From: Micromonospora sp. Llam0
GTDB lineage: Bacteria; Actinomycetota; Actinomycetes; Mycobacteriales; Micromonosporaceae
Reading direction: 5' to 3'
Assembly: GCF_003751085.1 (NCBI RefSeq)
Contig: NZ_RJJY01000002.1
Coordinates: 372,001 to 436,000, forward strand
Length of the DNA: 64,000 nucleotides
Shown here: positions 1 through 7,965 of the stretch, piece by piece
How the letters are laid out: each line of letters starts with the position of its first letter
How positions within the stretch are numbered: position 1 is the first letter of the stretch
The notes under the pieces: model-generated
The model's input: the letters and a program-made list of their open reading frames with translations, nothing else
Told to the model about the DNA's origin: nothing
Databases searched by the model: none
Translations under genes and position numbers: made by a program

Positions 1-135
1 GGCGTCGCGCAACTGCTCACCGCGTACGAGCAGCCAGATCAGCCCCAACACCACGAGACCGCCCCCGGCGGCGATCGCGACGACCCACCCGAACGCCGCC
101 CACCCCGATATCACTTCTTCGGCTGCACGGACCAT
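1..135 (-). CDS. Partial membrane protein (N-terminal 45 residues)
   Basis: This is the start of a leftward gene cut by the window edge. The reverse strand reads from ATG at 135 without a stop to base 1. The peptide has one clear hydrophobic segment at about residues 14-37 (VVAIAAGGGLVVLGLIWLLV), followed by a charged RGEQLRD stretch. An AAGGTGG-like ribosome site lies about 10 bases upstream. It is probably a single-pass or larger membrane protein. Function is unknown because only the N-terminus is present. Confidence 0.5.
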   Translation of the reverse strand, partial: MVRAAEEVISGWAAFGWVVAIAAGGGLVVLGLIWLLVRGEQLRDA

Positions 136-218
136 TGGCGCTGACCCACCTTCACACCGGTGACCGCTCTGCGCTCACAGTGACGCATCGATGCAACAGG
201 GCATGTCAGGATGTGGTT

Positions 219-707
219 GTGTCCTACCCCCCTCACCATCCCGGCTACCCGCAGATGCCCGGTGCCGTGTCCCTCCTGATCGCCTACCCACATCCGATCG
301 CACCGCCGCCGGGCTGTGCCGTGCTGGTCGTCTCGGTCAACCGGGGACCGTACCTGGTGCCTGCGACGGCGGCGGGCAGGTTCAAGGTCGACGGCCGGGA
401 CGTCCCGATCCCCGGGGAGGGCACCTGGCACGTGGCGGTGCCGGCCGGCCAGCACGACGTCCGGTACACCGATTTCATGGGAGTGCCGGTAATCACCACG
501 ACGGTCGTCGCGCACCCCGGCGCGGCGCATCCGTTGTCGTTCCGGTTCGGCGGCTGGCGCAACCGCGTCCACGACGGGTACGGCACCGACGTGACGAAGT
601 TCGGGATGTGGTCGAACTATCTGATCGCGTTGGTCGCGCTCGTCGTGTTCGGGGTGCTGTGCTGCGGCGGTTTCGGGGTCGTCGGCGCGCTGTCGGGATC
701 GTTCTGA
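219..707 (+). CDS. Hypothetical membrane protein with C-terminal anchor
   Basis: A protein of about 162 residues. The first part is soluble and looks beta-rich (VLVVSVNRGPYLVP, VPAGQHDVRYTDF), and one transmembrane segment lies near the C-terminus (LIALVALVVFGVLCCGGFGVVG). I chose GTG at 219 because AGGA ends seven bases before it and the reading then begins MSYPPHHPGYPQ; the frame is open upstream to 135. It diverges from the partial gene at the left edge. I do not recognise a family. The topology suggests a small membrane-tethered protein whose folded domain lies on one side of the membrane. Confidence 0.55.
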   Translation: MSYPPHHPGYPQMPGAVSLLIAYPHPIAPPPGCAVLVVSVNRGPYLVPATAAGRFKVDGRDVPIPGEGTWHVAVPAGQHDVRYTDFMGVPVITTTVVAHPGAAHPLSFRFGGWRNRVHDGYGTDVTKFGMWSNYLIALVALVVFGVLCCGGFGVVGALSGSF

Positions 708-809
708 CCGGCTGAGGTTACGGCCGCAGCCCGCGGGCCAGGGAACCGAAGTCGCTGCGTACGCGTCCAATCGCTGTCTGATCCGACGCCCCTCGCCAAG
801 GAGGTGGCC

Positions 810-1424
810 ATGCAGCACCATCGGAGGTACACCGGAAGGCTCGCTCTTGTCCCGCTCGTCGTGGCGCTCGCCGCCGCTGGCTGCGCGGGCCCCGGCGCAG
901 GTAGCTCACCTGGCACGGATGGGTCTGCCGGTCCGGTCGGCGCGGCCAGCTCCGGACCGGTTCCCGAGGAGGGGGCGACCATGAATCCCGCTCCGACCAA
1001 CAGCACCGACCGGCTCGGCTGCGGGCAACCGTTCGAGACGCCGGGCGACGGCGTGCTGACCGTCGACGGGCGGTTCCCGTCGACGGCGTCCGGCACCGAC
1101 CGCGCCGTCACCGGCACCGTCGAGGTGACCAGTCGACGCGCTGTCCGTGGCGTGGTCAGCCCGGGGGCCGAGGTGTTCCTGGTCCGGCAGGGCGCGGTGG
1201 CGGCGGTTCCGACGGCGCAGGACCTGATCGGTGTCCAGTGGGATCTGGCGGCCGGCGACGTCGAACGGTTGCCCGGCGACGTACCGCTGGTTTCCTGCGA
1301 ACCGGCCGGCGGACCGGTTCCGGCTGGTGACTACGAGCTGTACGCGCGGGTGGTGATCGTCCCGGACGGCGGCACGGACCGGCTGGTGTCCTTCGGTGGC
1401 CCGTGGCCGCTACGGGTCACCTGA
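810..1424 (+). CDS. Secreted lipoprotein of unknown function
   Basis: A lipoprotein of about 204 residues. After a short basic start (MQHHRRYTGR) comes a hydrophobic stretch and a lipobox LAAAGC, so the mature protein should begin with a lipidated cysteine on the outer face of the membrane. A Gly/Ser/Pro-rich linker follows, then a compact domain with two cysteines (LGCGQPF and LVSCEPAG) that may form a disulfide. ATG at 810 is chosen because a perfect AAGGAGG ends five bases upstream. The fold is beta-rich and I do not recognise the family. A strong hairpin lies just downstream. Confidence 0.65.
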   Translation: MQHHRRYTGRLALVPLVVALAAAGCAGPGAGSSPGTDGSAGPVGAASSGPVPEEGATMNPAPTNSTDRLGCGQPFETPGDGVLTVDGRFPSTASGTDRAVTGTVEVTSRRAVRGVVSPGAEVFLVRQGAVAAVPTAQDLIGVQWDLAAGDVERLPGDVPLVSCEPAGGPVPAGDYELYARVVIVPDGGTDRLVSFGGPWPLRVT

Positions 1425-1451
1425 GGACGCGACCGAGGGCCGGACGAGGCT

Positions 1452-1482
1452 GGGCCGGGGACCGCTGGATGGTCCCCGGCCC
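1452..1482. terminator. Bidirectional terminator hairpin
   Basis: A perfect 12-base-pair stem (arms 1452-1463 and 1471-1482) with a 7-base loop sits between the convergent lipoprotein and S1 protease genes. A short TTTC follows on the plus strand. It can serve transcription from both sides. Confidence 0.75.
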
Positions 1483-1502
1483 TTTCAGCGGTGGGTACGG
1501 GG

Positions 1503-2558
1503 TCAGCCGGTGACGATGCTGACGCCGTACGCGGCTGCGACGTCGATGTAGCGCTCCGCGTAGCTGGTGACGCCGTTGCCGGCGATCACGTTGCCCCGGA
1601 TCCAGGCGCCGCCCGAGGTGTCCTTGACGTAGAACGGGCTGCCCGAGTCGCCGCCCGCCGGCTGGGTGCCGCCGTTGAAGACGATGACCGGCGACTTGCA
1701 GCCGGTCGAGGTGCACACCTGGCCGGTGATGCTGGTCGCGGTGTGCCCGCAGTGCTCGCCGGTGGTCCGCCCGCTGTGGCAGTAGTCGGAGAAGCCGACG
1801 TACGCGGTGCCCGCCGCCACCACCGGGGCGCTGGAGGTGCTGGTCACCCCGCCGGTGAAGATCCGACCCGAGTAGGACCGGCCGCCGACCAGCTCCATGT
1901 CCTGGGCGTGGCCGCTCACCGTGGGCAGCCGCCGGTTCGACACGGTGCCGTACGGGTTGGCACCCGACTCGGTGAGCACGTTGACACCGTTGGCGAAGCA
2001 GTGTCCGGCGGTGACCGAGAAGCGGGTGCCGGCACCGTTGCGCACCGCGTACCCGGCCGAGCACCAGGCCACCCCGGCGGTCTGGGTGATGCCGCCGCCA
2101 CCCCAGTACGGCTGGATGTCGTCACGGCGGTGCCAGAAGTCGCTGATGGTGGACCGGCCCACCTGTACCTCGCTGGCCGCCCGCAGGTGTGCCGCTGAGG
2201 TGCCGGCCGGCTTGATCAGCGCGGCCACCAGGTCGGCGGGCGCGTCGGTGTCGACGACGATCTTGCCGGTGGTGGCGTCGAGGTAGCTGCCGAACGTGTA
2301 CTTGGTGCTGTGGGTGGCGACGTAGTCGGCGATCCGGCGTTGGATCGTCTCCAACGTCGCGGTCGCGGCGGCCGACGCGGCCACCGTGGCACGGGCGGTC
2401 CGGTCCGGAGCCAGCCGGTCGTCGAGCCGGGCGACGGCTGAGCCCGTGGTCTGCTTGCCGCTGTCCGGGGCGGCATGCGCCGCGCTGGTGCCGAGCATGG
2501 TCAGCGCGACGGCAGCCGCAGCGACGGCGCTGGCGAGCGCTCTCTTCCTCACGTACAT
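1503..2558 (-). CDS. Secreted S1-family serine protease (streptogrisin-like)
   Basis: A preproprotein of 351 residues. It has a Sec signal peptide (MYVRKRALASAVAAAAVAL ... AHA), a propeptide of roughly 100 residues, and a chymotrypsin-fold catalytic domain. The triad is visible as His186 (TAGHC), Asp220 (AQDMEL) and Ser305 (GGDSGSP). Paired cysteines fit disulfides of a secreted enzyme. ATG at 2558 is preceded by GGAGG in good spacing; the frame stays open further upstream, but the signal peptide fixes the start. It should be exported, freed of its propeptide, and then degrade extracellular protein. A tandem operator-like repeat lies in its upstream region. Confidence 0.9.
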   Translation of the reverse strand: MYVRKRALASAVAAAAVALTMLGTSAAHAAPDSGKQTTGSAVARLDDRLAPDRTARATVAASAAATATLETIQRRIADYVATHSTKYTFGSYLDATTGKIVVDTDAPADLVAALIKPAGTSAAHLRAASEVQVGRSTISDFWHRRDDIQPYWGGGGITQTAGVAWCSAGYAVRNGAGTRFSVTAGHCFANGVNVLTESGANPYGTVSNRRLPTVSGHAQDMELVGGRSYSGRIFTGGVTSTSSAPVVAAGTAYVGFSDYCHSGRTTGEHCGHTATSITGQVCTSTGCKSPVIVFNGGTQPAGGDSGSPFYVKDTSGGAWIRGNVIAGNGVTSYAERYIDVAAAYGVSIVTG

Positions 2559-2574
2559 GATTCCTCCGTATACA

Positions 2575-2614
2575 TTGCGGCCGGATACCGCAGCTTGCGG
2601 CCGGATACCGCAGC
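2575..2614. promoter_or_regulatory. Tandem 20-bp direct repeat, putative operator
   Basis: Two exact, adjacent copies of a 20-base unit (2575-2594 and 2595-2614) lie 17 bases upstream of the protease start. Each unit contains the inverted repeat TGCGG-N7-CCGCA, so the stretch offers two identical palindromic sites two helical turns apart. This arrangement suits cooperative binding of a regulator of protease expression. No binding protein can be named. Confidence 0.5.
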
Positions 2615-2699
2615 TTCTCGAATAAGAGTCGACGAACCCACAAGATCGATAGCGGTATGTCAATGTTGAGACAGTCCGGATACACGCGCCAATGCAAAC

Positions 2700-3782
2700 G
2701 TGACAAAACATTCTCGTCTGCGACCAGGCCCGGTGACTACTGGGCACAATCAGGTTCCTGCTCGCCGAGCGAAGAAAACTGTCACACCGCGATCGGAAAC
2801 GCGCCATTCACCGTCGGACCCTGCGGCCGGCTCACCGCTGGTCGACATCGAGCAGCTGTTTCCCGAGCTGAGGGAGCACGCGGCCACCGCCACCCGGCTG
2901 CACCCCCACCCCGGGCAGCCGGGCCCGGACGACAGCTCGATCGGCGGTCCGCTGCGCTGGCCGGCCGACGAGTTTTGGCCGTACTGCACCGGCCGGGAGC
3001 ACTACGTCGACCGGCTACTGACCCCGGAGACGGTACGCCGGATGCGCCGGATCTACGCGGCGGCCACCGCACGCGCGGCAGCCACCGGCCAGCCGTACCG
3101 GCTGACCGACGCGGAGAATGCCGACGTGCCGGAGTTCGACTACACCGAGCCGGTGTCGTTGGCGAAGACGCCGATCGCGCTGGTACCGGTGGCCCAGCTG
3201 TACCGGCACGATGTCGCGGACCTCACCGGCCCACCGGACGCGGACCTGCTGCAGGTACTGTGGTGCCCACTGGACCACCCCGACAACGGGTACAGCCCGT
3301 GGGTGGAGCTCCGCTGGCGGCGGACCGCCGACCTCGGCGAGCAGCTGGCAACGGCGCCGGAGCCGGTGGTGGTCAACGAGAACTACCTGCCGACGCCGTG
3401 CCTGGTGCGCCCGGAACAGGTCCGCGAGTACCAGTACGTCGGACTTCTGCCGGAGAATCTCAAAAAGCAGTTGTACGCCTGGGAAAAGCAGTCCGGGCAC
3501 AGTTATCAGGCCGACTTGTCGCTCGCACCGGGCTGGAAGATCGGCGGTTTTGCCAACTGGTCACTCTCCGACTGGCACCCGGTCGACTGCACCGAGTGCG
3601 GGGCGGCTATGACGTTGCTGCTCACCGCGAGCTCGGGCGAACAAAACGGCAGCGCCCGCTGGCGGACCGCCGACGATCCGGACGGCAACCCGGTTGATGT
3701 ACTCATCGGTCGGGGTTACACCCTGCACGTCTTCGCCTGCCCGACCTCACCGACGCACCCGCCGGCCACCGTGATGCAGTGA
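2700..3782 (+). CDS. DUF1963/YwqG-like protein
   Basis: A cytosolic protein of up to 360 residues. The body resembles the YwqG/DUF1963 group, with WCPLDHPDNGYSPWVELRWRR, a CTECGAAMTLLLT segment and a final YTLHVFACP strand that keeps the cysteine common at the end of these proteins. Family function is unknown. The GTG start at 2700 is uncertain: the first 45 or so residues are low-complexity and poorly coding-like, and the conserved part begins near LVDIEQLFPELREH, so translation may start later. It is divergent from the S1 protease, and the two share the intergenic region. Confidence 0.6.
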   Translation: MTKHSRLRPGPVTTGHNQVPARRAKKTVTPRSETRHSPSDPAAGSPLVDIEQLFPELREHAATATRLHPHPGQPGPDDSSIGGPLRWPADEFWPYCTGREHYVDRLLTPETVRRMRRIYAAATARAAATGQPYRLTDAENADVPEFDYTEPVSLAKTPIALVPVAQLYRHDVADLTGPPDADLLQVLWCPLDHPDNGYSPWVELRWRRTADLGEQLATAPEPVVVNENYLPTPCLVRPEQVREYQYVGLLPENLKKQLYAWEKQSGHSYQADLSLAPGWKIGGFANWSLSDWHPVDCTECGAAMTLLLTASSGEQNGSARWRTADDPDGNPVDVLIGRGYTLHVFACPTSPTHPPATVMQ

Positions 3783-3793
3783 GGGCGGTCGCT

Positions 3794-3816
3794 CGGCGGG
3801 CAACCATCGCCCGCCG
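3794..3816. terminator. Hairpin between convergent genes
   Basis: An 8-base-pair stem (CGGCGGGC, 3794-3801, pairing with 3809-3816) with a 7-base loop lies 12 bases after the stop of the DUF1963-like gene and faces the MmcQ/YjbR gene. It is a plausible terminator without a U-tract. Confidence 0.45.
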
Positions 3817-3877
3817 CGACGGCCGTGCCGGGTCACGGTGACCGTCGCACTGGACTCCTGACCGGCACGAGGCGGGC

Positions 3878-4240
3878 TCACCCCGACGGCAGGTCCACCC
3901 CGTCCGGGGCGCGCATCCGCCAGGCGTCGGTGACCAGCTCGGCGAGCCGGTCGACGTCGACCCGCGCCAACCGGAGCATCACCAGCGGCAGTCCGTCGTA
4001 GCCGGGTGTGGTGAAGAACAGGTCGGGCTCGCCGAGCAGCAACGCTTGCTTCTCCGCCTCGTCGCCGACGTACAGCACGGCGACGTCGGTCCGGATCACC
4101 CGTGGCTTGCCGGGCCGGCGCTCCGGATAGGACCAGACGAAGCCCTTGCCTGCGACCCGGAAGTCGAAGCCGTCGCTGTCGATCTCGACGACCTGCGGCA
4201 GCGCCGACGCCAGCCGGCGGACGTCGTCGGCGTCAGCCAT
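3878..4240 (-). CDS. MmcQ/YjbR family protein
   Basis: A 120-residue protein of the MmcQ/YjbR family, small double-wing DNA-binding-like proteins of unclear role. Recognisable parts are the N-terminal ADDVRRLASALPQV, the core GFDFRVAGKGFVWSYPER, and the C-terminal ELVTDAWRMRAP helix. ATG at 4240 is chosen over an upstream in-frame start at 4273 because the family begins with this MADADDV-like helix. It follows the methyltransferase gene by 40 bases on the same strand and is probably cotranscribed with it. Confidence 0.75.
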   Translation of the reverse strand: MADADDVRRLASALPQVVEIDSDGFDFRVAGKGFVWSYPERRPGKPRVIRTDVAVLYVGDEAEKQALLLGEPDLFFTTPGYDGLPLVMLRLARVDVDRLAELVTDAWRMRAPDGVDLPSG

Positions 4241-4280
4241 CGAGGCACCCGCACCGCACCGCACCGCGCACACCCACAGG

Positions 4281-5066
4281 TTAGCCAGCCGGCTTCGTCG
4301 CCACCACGAACACCCGTCGGAACGGGAACGCGACGAGCCCGTCCCGGGCCGGGTACCGGGCCGTCAACTCCTCGCCGAGCCGTCGATAGAACGCGGCCCA
4401 CCCCGCATCGTCGAGGGCGGCCCGGACCGGCCGGGCGGCGGTCCCCTCGACCCAGGCCAGCACCGGATGCGCCGCCGGATCGGCGTCCCCGGCCGGCAGC
4501 AGATGCAGGTACGTGGTCTCCCAGGCGTCGACCGTACAACCGGCTCGCAGCAGTCGGGCGGCGTAGCCGGCCGGGTCGAGCACCGCGTCGCCGCCGCGGA
4601 TGTCCGGCAGCCGATCCCGCCAGCGAGCGTCCGCCGCGACCGAACGGATCGCCTGGTGCGACGGGGCGTCGAAGTTGCCCGGCACCTGGAAGGCCAGCAC
4701 CGCACCGGGTCGCAACCGGGCCGCCCACCGGTCGAGCAGGGTGGGATGCTCGGGCACCCATTGCAGTACGGCGTTGCAGATCACCGCGTCGACGTCCGGG
4801 CCGGGTTCCCAGTCGGCCACGTCGCCGACGTCGAACCGGACCGGTGACCCGAGCGCCCGAGCAGCGGTGATCATCTCGGTCGACGAGTCGATCCCGGTCA
4901 CGACGGCTTCCGGCCAGCGGTCCGCAAGGTGGACGGTGAGGGTGCCCGGCCCGCAGCCGAGGTCGACGACCACGGCCGGGTCGGCGGCGGCGACCCTGGC
5001 CAGCAGGTCAGCGAACGGGCGGGAGCGATGATCAGCGAAGCGCAGGTAGGCGGCCGGATCCCACAT
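4281..5066 (-). CDS. tam: Trans-aconitate 2-methyltransferase
   Basis: A 261-residue SAM-dependent class I methyltransferase. The start MWDPAAYLRFADHRSRPF is typical of Tam, and the SAM-binding motif I is VVDLGCGPGTLT, with an acidic residue closing the next strand (TGIDSSTEM). Tam methylates trans-aconitate, a spontaneous inhibitor of aconitase, so it is a repair-type enzyme next to the TCA cycle. ATG at 5066 has GGAGGAGA six bases upstream. The gene follows the GNAT gene closely and precedes the MmcQ gene, suggesting one leftward transcript. Confidence 0.85.
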   Translation of the reverse strand: MWDPAAYLRFADHRSRPFADLLARVAAADPAVVVDLGCGPGTLTVHLADRWPEAVVTGIDSSTEMITAARALGSPVRFDVGDVADWEPGPDVDAVICNAVLQWVPEHPTLLDRWAARLRPGAVLAFQVPGNFDAPSHQAIRSVAADARWRDRLPDIRGGDAVLDPAGYAARLLRAGCTVDAWETTYLHLLPAGDADPAAHPVLAWVEGTAARPVRAALDDAGWAAFYRRLGEELTARYPARDGLVAFPFRRVFVVATKPAG

Positions 5067-5104
5067 CGCTGTCTCCTCCCGGCCGATCCGATGTCCGACC
5101 GTTG

Positions 5105-5740
5105 TCACGGCCGGGCCGGTGTCCGACCGTCACGGTACGCCGCCCACTCGTCGGCGAGCATCGCGAAGTCGAGTTCCGTACTCCATTCGCCTTTGAGCAG
5201 TTCGCTGCGCACCAGCCGGGCCTCCTGACGCATCCCGAGACGCCGGGCCAGCCGGGCCGACGCCTCGTTGCGCTCGTCGACCCGGGCCACGATCCGGTGC
5301 AGGCCGAGCTGGTCGAAGCCGAGGGCGAGCAGCGCCCGTGCCGCCTCGGTGGCGAAGCCCTGGCCGGCGGCGTCCGGGTGTACGACGTACCCGATCTCGC
5401 CGCCGCGATGGACCCGGCTACGCCAGAAAAGCACGACGTCACCGATGAGCCGACCGGTCGCCGCCACCTCGACACCGAGGGTGAGGGCCTGGCCTTCGTC
5501 GGTGAGGCCGGTGTTGGCCCACTGGGTGGCGAGCCGCTGGACGACGACGTCGCGGGTCATCGGCTCGAACGGCACGTACCGGCAGACTGCCGGCAGGCTA
5601 CGGTAGGCGAACAGCTCCTCGACGTCGTCGCCGGTCAGCGGACGCAGCAGCAGCCGCTCGGTGCGGACCGGATAGTCGGGATGCAGGGCAGAATATTCGG
5701 GATGCAGGGCGGACGGCTGCACGGTCGGCACGCCGCCCAT
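5105..5740 (-). CDS. GNAT family N-acetyltransferase (RimJ/RimL type)
   Basis: A 211-residue acetyltransferase of the RimJ/RimL branch. It opens after a short leader with RTERLLLRPLTGDDVEELFAY. The acetyl-CoA site is recognisable in EIGYVVHPDAAGQGFATEA and the C-terminal half has the usual LGLHRIVARVDERNEAS and LGMRQEA motifs. The substrate may be a protein N-terminus or a small amine and cannot be told from sequence. The first 23 residues contain a near-repeat (SALHPEY, SALHPDY) and may not be translated. It leads the leftward group with tam. Confidence 0.8.
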   Translation of the reverse strand: MGGVPTVQPSALHPEYSALHPDYPVRTERLLLRPLTGDDVEELFAYRSLPAVCRYVPFEPMTRDVVVQRLATQWANTGLTDEGQALTLGVEVAATGRLIGDVVLFWRSRVHRGGEIGYVVHPDAAGQGFATEAARALLALGFDQLGLHRIVARVDERNEASARLARRLGMRQEARLVRSELLKGEWSTELDFAMLADEWAAYRDGRTPARP

Positions 5741-5939
5741 CCTGCCACCACGCCCACCGTCGATCGCCCTGCCACCACACCCGCCGCCATCCGATTTGCT
5801 GGGCTGTCCAGCAGTCAGGCCAGCCGGTCGACGGAGGTGAGATCCAGCTCACACCGACGCTCAAAGCCGGGCCCGTCGCCCGGTCCGTCTTGCCGGTTGT
5901 GAACGACGACAGGAACGAAGACAGGACGGTGCGACGACG

Positions 5940-7259
5940 GTGACGGGTCGGATTCTCTTCGTGGAACTGCGCCGTACCGCAGTGGTGTGGTTCGGTGTCG
6001 GGCTGGCGATCGTGGCGGCCTGGTCGGCCACCGACCCCGAACGCTGGGACGGGTACTGGATGGCCGGGGTGCTGGCCCACCACAGCGCACTGGACCTGAT
6101 CTGGCCGCTCGTGCTCGCGGTCGGTGCCACCTATGGCCGGCGGGATCAGGCCAGCAGGATGGCCGAGCTGGTCGCGACGAGCGCCCGACCGGGCCTGGTC
6201 CGGGTGGCGCCCCGGGCGGTTGCGGTCGTCGGCTGCCTCGCCGGCGGATACACCGGCGGAGTGATCGAGGTGCTGGCCCGCGCGGTGCTGGCCGCCGACC
6301 ATCAGCCGACCGGCTGGGTCTGGCCGGTGCTGCTGGGCGCGGCGAGCGTCGCGGCGGCAGGTCTGCTCGGCCTCGGCCTGGGTCGGCTGCTGCCGTCCCG
6401 GCTGACCGCCCCGCTGCTCGCCGTAGGTGCGCTCGCCGTCGTCGTCGGACTGCATCTGCTCGCCGAGAGCACCGGCAGCCGGGTCCCGCTGCTCGGTCCG
6501 GCGTTCCTCGGACCGGCCGACGGCTACTCCACGATCGACGGCCGGGCCGTCGTGGGCAAGCTGGTGTGGTTCGTCGCCCTGGCGGCGACCGGGTGGGCGC
6601 TGTACGCCGCCGCCACCCGCCGATCCCGGCTGCTCGCCGTGCTACCGGGCGTCGTCGGGCTGCTCGTCGCCCTGATCGTGCTGCCACCGGTCGACGAGGC
6701 CGCCCACCCCGACCTGCAGGCCACCGGGCTGGTCTGCGCTGACGGGACGCCCCGGGTCTGCGTCAGCCGGGTCGACGCATCGGCGCTGCCCGAGCTGGTC
6801 GGGCCGGCCCGGCGGGCGTTGACCCTCCTGGCCAAGCTGCCCGACCCGCCGACCGCCGTGGTGCAGCAGGTCAGCCCGCACGGCACCGCGATCGCGCAGC
6901 GCCGGGACACCGTCCACTTCGAGCTGCTCATCTACGGCGACGGGACGATCGCCTCCGGGCTGCCCACGCTCGAAGCCGAGATTCTCGACGGCGCCGGCAC
7001 CTGGGCGTGCGGTGCCGCCCTCGACGACGTCGACGGTTGGGAGCCGATCCAGGCGGCCCGAGCGGCGGCCGGCCTCTGGCTGCAGGGCCGGGACGCGGCA
7101 CCGGACGAGTTCTGGCACCCCGTACAGGGCATGGTCGAGGAGGCGCTGGCCACGCTGCGGTCGCTGCCGGCGGACGAGCAACTGGCCCGGGTCGCCGCAC
7201 TTCGGCAGGCCGCGCTGGACTGCCGACCCGACCTCTACGAGGTGCTGACCGCCACCTGA
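5940..7259 (+). CDS. Polytopic membrane protein of unknown function
   Basis: A 439-residue protein. The first 245 residues hold about six hydrophobic segments (for example VVWFGVGLAIVAAW, LIWPLVLAVGATY, LLAVLPGVVGLLVALIVLP), and the last 190 residues are soluble and alpha-helical, probably cytosolic or extracytoplasmic. The membrane part recalls permease components of ABC-2 exporters, but no ATPase is adjacent and the resemblance is weak. GTG at 5940 has only a weak ribosome site. Two cysteines in LVCADGTPRVCVS near residue 266 could pair if that loop is outside. Confidence 0.6.
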   Translation: MTGRILFVELRRTAVVWFGVGLAIVAAWSATDPERWDGYWMAGVLAHHSALDLIWPLVLAVGATYGRRDQASRMAELVATSARPGLVRVAPRAVAVVGCLAGGYTGGVIEVLARAVLAADHQPTGWVWPVLLGAASVAAAGLLGLGLGRLLPSRLTAPLLAVGALAVVVGLHLLAESTGSRVPLLGPAFLGPADGYSTIDGRAVVGKLVWFVALAATGWALYAAATRRSRLLAVLPGVVGLLVALIVLPPVDEAAHPDLQATGLVCADGTPRVCVSRVDASALPELVGPARRALTLLAKLPDPPTAVVQQVSPHGTAIAQRRDTVHFELLIYGDGTIASGLPTLEAEILDGAGTWACGAALDDVDGWEPIQAARAAAGLWLQGRDAAPDEFWHPVQGMVEEALATLRSLPADEQLARVAALRQAALDCRPDLYEVLTAT

Positions 7260-7323
7260 CGCGGACCGAAACTGACCGATGTCAGGGCGCACGTCTTGTT
7301 GCGGCACGGTCCACAATGTGACA

Positions 7324-7965
7324 ATGGCGCAGAGGGCTGACCACGACCAGCCGACACGCACGCGGGGGCGCGAGTTCTTTCAGCTGGCGATGGTCGTGGC
7401 GGCCTGGACGGTGGTCGCCGGAGTTCATCTGTTCGGCGTACGGATCGCCAACCTGTGGTTGCTCGCACCAGTGGTGTACGGACTGGTCTGGCTGCTTGCC
7501 ATGGTGGCCACGACGACGTTCGTAGTGATCGCCTGGCGACGGCGACGGCGACGACGGGCGGCGGCGGCCGGCGCGGTGGCCATCGCGGCTCTGGCGGGCG
7601 GGGGTGTGGTCGCCGTCGACTGGACGTACGCCTACGCGCACGGCCAGTTCCGGCTCCACCGCGAGGACTTCGCTGCCATCGCGGCTCTCGCGGATGCCGG
7701 CGGGCTCGACTCCGACGAGTACTACGGAGCCCTGTTGCCAGACGATCTGCGGCACCTGTCGGTCACGGGGAGGGCGGCCTGGATCGGCCCGCGCGGGGAG
7801 GACCGAAGCGCACTGTTCCTTCCGACGTGGACAGGGATTCCGGATGGCGGGGTCGGTTACCTCTACCGCACGGCAGCGCCGGCGCACGACATCGGGTTCG
7901 ACTGCTTCGCCGACCCCTGCCAGGTCCGATGGACACTGGGTGACGGCTGGCAGTGGGTAGGTTGA
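7324..7965 (+). CDS. Small two-TM membrane protein, unknown
   Basis: A 213-residue protein with hydrophobic segments near residues 18-37 (LAMVVAAWTVVAGVHLFGV) and 42-66, then a highly basic stretch (RRRRRRR), a third hydrophobic segment (AVAIAALAGGGVVAV) and a soluble C-terminal domain with two cysteines (FDCFADPCQVRW). ATG at 7324 is preferred to the upstream GTG at 7318 or ATG at 7279. Its stop codon overlaps the next gene, so the two are probably coupled in translation. The family is not recognised. Confidence 0.55.
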   Translation: MAQRADHDQPTRTRGREFFQLAMVVAAWTVVAGVHLFGVRIANLWLLAPVVYGLVWLLAMVATTTFVVIAWRRRRRRRAAAAGAVAIAALAGGGVVAVDWTYAYAHGQFRLHREDFAAIAALADAGGLDSDEYYGALLPDDLRHLSVTGRAAWIGPRGEDRSALFLPTWTGIPDGGVGYLYRTAAPAHDIGFDCFADPCQVRWTLGDGWQWVG

